From: DATJYV01 sp035499415
GTDB lineage: Bacteria; Bacteroidota; Ignavibacteria; UBA10030
Assembly: GCA_035499415.1 (NCBI GenBank)
Contig: DATJYV010000224.1
Span: forward strand, 1-17,328
DNA: 17,328 bases
Direction: 5' to 3'
In this document: positions 12,648-17,328 of the stretch, piece by piece
Layout of the letters: each line of letters starts with the position of its first letter
Numbering within the stretch: the first letter of the stretch is position 1
The notes under the pieces: generated by a model
Told to the model about the DNA's origin: nothing
The model's input: the letters and a program-made list of their open reading frames with translations, nothing else
The model's database searches: none
Program-made: the position numbers and the translations under genes

Positions 12648-14909
12648 ATGACTCACGAGCTTCTCATCGGACTGTCGACAGGGATCCTGCTCCTCCCGCT
12701 CCTCGGGTTTGTCATTCTTATTTTCTTCAGCAAGCGCATTCCGCGTCAGGGAGATTGGCTCGAAACGTCCCTTCTGTTTGCCGCTCTCGCGGGCTCGTTC
12801 ACCGTCCTCTGGATGAAGCTCGCTTTTTTTCACGATGAAACGATCCAGGCCACATTCACGTGGCTCAGTTTTGGCAATGTCCCCGGCCTCGGTCCCATGC
12901 AGCTCGACCTGGGAATCATGGTCGACAACCTCGCCGCCATCATGCTCGTGGTGGTGACCCTCGTCAGTTCGCTCGTCCATCTTTTTTCCATCGGCTACAT
13001 GCATGACGATGTTCGGTACGGCCGATACTTCTCCTACCTGGGCATCTTCACATTTTCGATGCTCGGGATCGTACTGACGAATAATTTCTGGATGATGTAT
13101 GTATCGTGGGAGCTTGTCGGGCTCAGCTCGTATCTCCTCATCGGCCATTGGTTCGAAAAGAAATCGGCTTCCGACGCCGCCAAGAAGGCCTTTATCGTCA
13201 ACCGCGTCGGCGACGTCGGCATGTTCACCGGCATTCTCATCCTCTTTGCGAATTTCCATACCTTCGGATTCGAGGCGATTTTCGGTGCGATCAGGGCGGG
13301 GAACATTCCGTTCGGCAGCGAAGCTTGGCTGACGGCCGCCGGTATTCTCGTGTTTTGCGGAGCGGTGGGGAAGAGCGCCCAATTTCCGTTGCACGTCTGG
13401 CTGCCCGACGCCATGGAAGGGCCGACGCCGGTCAGCGCGCTTATCCATGCCGCGACGATGGTTGCCGCGGGCGTTTATCTCGTGGCACGAACGTTTGCGA
13501 TGATGACGGCCGACGCCCTCCTCGTCATCGCTTACATCGGCGCGATCACAGCATTCATCGCAGCGACGATCGCCATCGCACAAAACGACATCAAAAAGGT
13601 GCTGGCCTATTCGACGGTGAGCCAACTCGGATATATGGTCATGGGGCTCGGTGTGGGGGCGTACACGGCCGGGTTTTTTCATCTCGTGACGCATGCCATG
13701 TTCAAGGCCGGCTTGTTCCTCGGGTCGGGTTCCGTGATTCACGCCATGCATCACGCACTTCACCACACCGACGACCATCATACGGACCCGCAGGACATCT
13801 GGGAGATGGGAGGCCTGAAGTCAAAGATGCCCGTGACCTTCTGGACCTTTATCGTCTTTACGCTTGCGATCTCGGGCGTTCCGTTCACGTCGGGGTTTTT
13901 AAGCAAGGATGAAATCCTTTCCGGCACCCTGGCCTTCGGCCGGCTCACCGGTCACTGGATCATCCCGGTCGTTGGATTTTTTGTCGCAGGGCTTACCGCG
14001 TTCTATATGTTTCGCCTGGTGATTGTCGCGTTCCTCGGCCAGCCGAGGGATGCGCATCGCCTGGAGGCCATACACGAGTCGCCCGCCGTCATGACGATCC
14101 CGCTCGTCGTATTTGCCGTGTTCAGCTTCTTTGCGTTTTACAGCTTGAACCCGTTCGGGGCCGCCGAAGGATGGTTCTACCATGCAATCGAACGTCCGGC
14201 GTCCGTCGTTCCGGGAAGCGTGGCGGCAGCGTCGGCGGAGAAGTTTGAGGAAGCCCTTGGTCAGGTTCACGGAACCGGCATGCTTCTTTCACTTTCGATG
14301 GCTACGATCGGCATTGCGCTCGCATTCGCGACATACTACTGGAAGAAAATCGATGCGGATGCGGTTGCACGTGCGTTGAAGCCCGTACACATGTTCCTCC
14401 GGGGAAAGTGGTACTTCGACGAACTCTATGAAGCGACGGCCGTTCGCGGCACGATCGCTCTCGCCCGCGCGTATGCGTGGTTCGATAACGCGGTGATCGA
14501 CGGTGTCGTCAACGGGGTGGCGAGGTGGACGCTGGGAATCACGAGGGGGACGAAAGAAACGTGGGAAGAAGGAAACGTGGGCGCCATGGTCTACCTTGTG
14601 GTCGCGGCTGTTGTCTCGCTGTATGCGGGATGGACCAGCGGATCGTCTTTCTTTCCCGCCGGCGGCGGCGTGGGCAAGATGATTGAATACGGAGCGGCCG
14701 GGACTGCCGTTGCGGCGTTGACGATGTTCCTGTTCTATGTCGGAGCGGGAGGTTTTGACAATAAAATAGTGGATGGCCTGGTCAACCTCGTCGCATACGT
14801 GGCGGGCCTTTTCGGACTTGTTTCCCGGAAACTCCAGACGGGGCGGGTGCAAACGTATCTCGCCTTTGCGCTCATCGGCGTGATGGTCCTGTTCTTGTAC
14901 TTCAAGTAA
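12648..14909 (+). CDS. nuoL: NADH-quinone oxidoreductase subunit L
   Basis: A 753-residue antiporter-like proton-pumping subunit (ND5 homologue). The channel Glu is E155 (SWELVGLSSYLLIGHW) and the key Lys is K242 (GKSAQFPLHVWLPDAMEGPTPVSALIHAATMVAAGVYL region). A His-rich loop, HAMHHALHHTDDHH (365-378), precedes the DPQDIWEMGGL motif. The protein is about 140 residues longer than E. coli NuoL. The C-terminal part contains FDNAVIDGVVN (612-622) and FDNKIVDGLVN (703-713), a motif repeated 91 residues apart, followed by the usual KLQTGRVQTYL ending. The lateral helix and last membrane helix are therefore extended here. The start is the ATG at 12648, 17 bases after nuoK. Confidence 0.96.
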   Translation: MTHELLIGLSTGILLLPLLGFVILIFFSKRIPRQGDWLETSLLFAALAGSFTVLWMKLAFFHDETIQATFTWLSFGNVPGLGPMQLDLGIMVDNLAAIMLVVVTLVSSLVHLFSIGYMHDDVRYGRYFSYLGIFTFSMLGIVLTNNFWMMYVSWELVGLSSYLLIGHWFEKKSASDAAKKAFIVNRVGDVGMFTGILILFANFHTFGFEAIFGAIRAGNIPFGSEAWLTAAGILVFCGAVGKSAQFPLHVWLPDAMEGPTPVSALIHAATMVAAGVYLVARTFAMMTADALLVIAYIGAITAFIAATIAIAQNDIKKVLAYSTVSQLGYMVMGLGVGAYTAGFFHLVTHAMFKAGLFLGSGSVIHAMHHALHHTDDHHTDPQDIWEMGGLKSKMPVTFWTFIVFTLAISGVPFTSGFLSKDEILSGTLAFGRLTGHWIIPVVGFFVAGLTAFYMFRLVIVAFLGQPRDAHRLEAIHESPAVMTIPLVVFAVFSFFAFYSLNPFGAAEGWFYHAIERPASVVPGSVAAASAEKFEEALGQVHGTGMLLSLSMATIGIALAFATYYWKKIDADAVARALKPVHMFLRGKWYFDELYEATAVRGTIALARAYAWFDNAVIDGVVNGVARWTLGITRGTKETWEEGNVGAMVYLVVAAVVSLYAGWTSGSSFFPAGGGVGKMIEYGAAGTAVAALTMFLFYVGAGGFDNKIVDGLVNLVAYVAGLFGLVSRKLQTGRVQTYLAFALIGVMVLFLYFK

Positions 14910-14925
14910 ACCGGTCGCATACGAT

Positions 14926-14946
14926 ATGATTGTTCATAGGAGTTGA
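14926..14946 (+). other. Mini-ORF of 6 codons bridging nuoL and nuoM
   Basis: ATG at 14926 opens a six-codon frame (MIVHRS) that ends with TGA at 14944-14946, overlapping an ATG of nuoM as TGATG. The Shine-Dalgarno AGGAG for nuoM lies inside it. It may be an incidental by-product of the SD-to-start spacing. Confidence 0.22.
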
Positions 14947-14948
14947 TG

Positions 14949-16553
14949 ATGGAATTCCTTGGAGTCGGTCCACTGACCTGGGTTACGTTTCTTCCGATTC
15001 TCGGCATGATCGTGATTTTGGTCATTCCCCGGGAAAATGTCGGGGGAATAAAATGGACGGCGGCGGGGGTGACATTCCTGCAGCTGGTCCTTGCGCTTGT
15101 CCTGTTTGTCAGGTTCAACCCCTCTCTTGCGGGAATCAATACCCAGGAGGGAATGCAGTACGTCGAGAAAGCGCGCTGGATCGATGTCCAGGGAATAAGC
15201 TGGTTTGGCCGGATCCGCATCGAGTACTTTCTCGGCGTCGACGGCTTGAGCATGCCGATGGTCATCCTCACGGCGCTGATAAGCTTTGTCGCGGTATTTT
15301 CTTCGTGGAACATCGGGAAGGCGTTGAAAGGGTACATGGCGATGCTCCTGCTTCTCGACACAGGAATGATGGGAGTCTTCGTCGCACTCGATTTCTTTCT
15401 CTTTTATGTGTTCTGGGAGCTCATGCTCCTCCCCATGTATTTTCTCATCGGAATCTGGGGAGGGCCGCGCCGGGAATACGCCGCGATCAAGTTCTTTCTC
15501 TACACGCTCCTGGGGAGCGTCCTGATGCTTCTTGCGATGATTGCTCTCTACTTCAGCGTGACCATTCCCGACGGCACGACGGGAGAAAAGATCCACACGT
15601 TTAGCATGCTCGCGATGATGAATCCCGCGAACTTTGAGCCGGGTTCGCTTCTGGCCGGCGCAGGAACCCATCTGCGCTCGCTTGCGTACCTCGCGCTCTT
15701 CATCGGCTTTGCAATCAAAGTCCCGATTTTTCCGTTCCACACATGGCTTCCCGACGCACACGTCGAAGCGCCGACGGCCATCAGCGTCATTCTCGCCGGG
15801 GTCCTGTTGAAGATGGGGACCTACGGGCTCCTCCGCATCAGCTATCCCATCTTTCCCGAGTTGGCGCAGAAATATTCCTTCGCGCTCGGCATCCTTGCCT
15901 TCATCAACATTGTGTACGGCGCCCTGTGCGCGATGGCGCAAAAGGATTTCAAGAAACTGATTGCTTATTCGAGCGTCAGCCACATGGGCATCGTGTTGCT
16001 CGGTATGGCGGCGCTGAACACGCAGGGAATGTTGGGGGCCGTTTTCCAGATGTTCAATCATGGTACGATCACGGCGATGCTCTTCCTCATCGTCGGCGTC
16101 ATTTACGACCGCGCCCACACCCGCGACCTCGACGCGTTCGGAGGACTTGCGTTAACAATGCCGAAGTACACAGGACTCATGACGGTCGCATTCTTCGCCG
16201 CGCTGGGGCTCCCGGGTCTCAGCGGTTTTATCTCCGAAGCGTTTTCCTTCCTCGGAGCGTTCCAGGTCGACCAGCTGCGCATCATTACGATCGCCTCCAC
16301 GCTCGGCATTATTCTGACGGCTGCCTATATGCTCTGGACGCTCCAGCGCGTGTTCCTCGGAAATCCAAACGATAAGTGGAGTGCTCTTCCGGATGTCAAC
16401 GGCCGCGAGATCTTTACCCTTGCACCGCTTGCGGTGATCGCCCTTGGACTCGGAATCTATCCCTCGCTGATGCTCAACGTCATGACTTCATCCTTGAACC
16501 ATCTGGTGGATATCGTTTCGAGAGGGGGATCGATGATGGCAATGCTCCCGTGA
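14949..16553 (+). CDS. nuoM: NADH-quinone oxidoreductase subunit M
   Basis: A 534-residue antiporter-like proton-pumping subunit (ND4 homologue) with about 14 helices. The channel residues are E157 (VFWELMLLPMYFLIGIWG) and K257 (FAIKVPIFPFHTWLPDAHVEAPTAIS), followed by the conserved QKDFKKLIAYSSVSHMG segment. Two ATGs are available; I chose 14949 because it lies 6 bases from AGGAG (14938-14942), while 14946 would be only 3 bases away. Length is slightly greater than E. coli NuoM (509). The stop overlaps a GTG that opens a mini-ORF into nuoN. Confidence 0.96.
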   Translation: MEFLGVGPLTWVTFLPILGMIVILVIPRENVGGIKWTAAGVTFLQLVLALVLFVRFNPSLAGINTQEGMQYVEKARWIDVQGISWFGRIRIEYFLGVDGLSMPMVILTALISFVAVFSSWNIGKALKGYMAMLLLLDTGMMGVFVALDFFLFYVFWELMLLPMYFLIGIWGGPRREYAAIKFFLYTLLGSVLMLLAMIALYFSVTIPDGTTGEKIHTFSMLAMMNPANFEPGSLLAGAGTHLRSLAYLALFIGFAIKVPIFPFHTWLPDAHVEAPTAISVILAGVLLKMGTYGLLRISYPIFPELAQKYSFALGILAFINIVYGALCAMAQKDFKKLIAYSSVSHMGIVLLGMAALNTQGMLGAVFQMFNHGTITAMLFLIVGVIYDRAHTRDLDAFGGLALTMPKYTGLMTVAFFAALGLPGLSGFISEAFSFLGAFQVDQLRIITIASTLGIILTAAYMLWTLQRVFLGNPNDKWSALPDVNGREIFTLAPLAVIALGLGIYPSLMLNVMTSSLNHLVDIVSRGGSMMAMLP

Positions 16554-16591
16554 ACGTGCTCGAACTTCCTCTGTCGCAACAAGCCGGATGA
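16550..16591 (+). other. Mini-ORF of 13 codons bridging nuoM and nuoN
   Basis: GTG at 16550 overlaps the nuoM stop as GTGA. The frame encodes (M)NVLELPLSQQAG and ends in a TGA that overlaps the nuoN start as ATGA, so it spans the 34-base gap exactly. nuoN has no clear Shine-Dalgarno site. It may relay ribosomes, or be chance. Confidence 0.3.
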
Positions 16592-17328
16592 GCGAACAGA
16601 CCGTACAAAGTACCCTTCGGATCCTCCCCGAGCTCGCACTCGTCACGGCGATGTGCGTGACGGTGCTGGTCGACGTGGTCTCGCCGAGGAACCTGAAAGC
16701 GGCCGCCTCCATTGCCGCGGCGGGACTTCTTGCCGCTCTCTGGTTTTCCGTCCGTCAGATGGGCACGTCGGATCCGGCGTTCTCCGGTATGATCGCCGTC
16801 GATCCGTTTGCGGTTTTTTTTAAGATCCTTACCTCTGCCGCGTCTCTGGTGATCGTCGTCTTCTCTCTCTTCGCACCCGAAATCCGGCAATCGGTCCGTC
16901 GGATCGGCGAATATTTTTCCCTCCTTCTTTCGATGACGCTCGGGATGTTCCTCATGGCCGGTGCGACGAACCTCCTGATGATGGTGCTGGCGATGGAGCT
17001 CACGAGTCTCTCATCCTACATCGTGGCAGGGTTCACGAAGGAGGCGCGCGATTCCAGCGAGGCGTCTCTGAAATACGTTCTCTACGGTGCCGTCTCGTCC
17101 GGATTAATGCTGTACGGCATCTCCATTCTCTTCGGCCTTACGGGAGCGCTCAACATCTATGCCGTCAACTCGGCGCTCGTGACGACTCATCCGAATACGG
17201 TGACGCTCCTTGCCGCAACGGTACTGATCACAGCCGGATTCGGCTTTAAGATCTCTGCCGTCCCCTTCCATTTCTGGACTCCCGACGTATATGAAGGGGC
17301 GCCGATTACGATCACTGCATTTCTTTCC
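16588..17328 (+). CDS. nuoN: NADH-quinone oxidoreductase subunit N, 5' part (cut by window end)
   Basis: The first 247 residues of the antiporter-like subunit N (ND2 homologue); the family is usually near 480-500 residues, so about half is missing at the window edge. The frame is open to the last base. The channel residues are E137 (LAMELTSLSSYIVAGF) and K221 (GFGFKISAVPFHFWTPDVYEGAP). The start is the ATG at 16588, which overlaps the stop of a 13-codon upstream frame. The order nuoM-nuoN closes a normal operon; whether further genes follow cannot be seen. Confidence 0.94.
   Translation, partial: MSEQTVQSTLRILPELALVTAMCVTVLVDVVSPRNLKAAASIAAAGLLAALWFSVRQMGTSDPAFSGMIAVDPFAVFFKILTSAASLVIVVFSLFAPEIRQSVRRIGEYFSLLLSMTLGMFLMAGATNLLMMVLAMELTSLSSYIVAGFTKEARDSSEASLKYVLYGAVSSGLMLYGISILFGLTGALNIYAVNSALVTTHPNTVTLLAATVLITAGFGFKISAVPFHFWTPDVYEGAPITITAFLS

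Noticed and set aside
13106..13912. 268-codon + strand ORF inside nuoL in another frame
   Set aside because: It overlaps conserved NuoL channel motifs in the true frame and its translation is Arg/His-rich without recognisable domains.
14895..14930. Possible internal promoter between nuoL and nuoM (TTGTAC and TATGAT)
   Set aside because: The spacing is 24 bases, too long for a normal sigma-70 promoter, and the -35 box lies inside nuoL.
1..17328. CRISPR arrays, tRNA and rRNA genes, phage or defence genes
   Set aside because: No regularly spaced repeats, no cloverleaf or rRNA-like segments and no defence-type proteins were seen. The content is core metabolism plus one small insertion.

Overview
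The window is GC-rich bacterial DNA with every recognised gene on the + strand. It ends inside an 11-gene complex I (nuo) operon. The Nuo protein sequences, the missing nuoE/F/G, the frequent starts without a Shine-Dalgarno site and a characteristic dispersed palindrome suggest the FCB group, most likely an Ignavibacteria/Chlorobi-type relative of the Bacteroidota. That is a judgement from sequence style; no marker gene is present to prove it.

Layout. Positions 1-421 hold no convincing gene, apart from a good promoter just before the first gene. Next is an M20-family metallodipeptidase gene (422-1813) closed by a clear intrinsic terminator (1844-1875). A tight pair follows: a cyclic-nucleotide-binding/DUF1003 membrane protein and a PduO-type cob(I)alamin adenosyltransferase (1924-3382). 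After a gap with a GNRA-loop hairpin and a promoter comes a second pair: a two-CBS-domain protein and an Azotobacter FdI-type seven-iron ferredoxin (3595-4515). A large triple-PAS hybrid histidine kinase with a C-terminal receiver domain follows (4643-7099).

Between the kinase and the nuo operon lies a 158-bp non-coding insertion with 10-bp terminal inverted repeats. It is flanked by 9-bp direct repeats (CCCACGTCG), so it looks like a MITE, and it carries a multi-hairpin palindromic repeat. Seven bases beyond its right target duplication is a near-consensus sigma-70 promoter (TTGACA-17-TATATT) that should drive nuo.

The nuo operon (7383 to the window end) reads A-B-C-D-H-I-J-K-L-M-N, with nuoN cut by the window edge. 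D is followed directly by H, so the NADH-dehydrogenase module genes E, F and G are missing here. This is the 11-subunit layout of green sulfur bacteria, cyanobacteria and many archaea, where the electron donor is ferredoxin or another non-NADH carrier. A seven-iron ferredoxin gene lies about 2.9 kb upstream, but nothing in the sequence shows that the two work together.

The most unusual observations are: (1) the MITE-like insertion abutting the nuo promoter; (2) mini-ORFs of 6-13 codons that bridge five of the ten nuo gene junctions and end on, or one base before, the next start codon; (3) an apparent decayed tandem duplication of the nuoI start region; and (4) a repeated FDN..(I/V)DG.VN motif 91 residues apart near the C-terminus of an unusually long NuoL.
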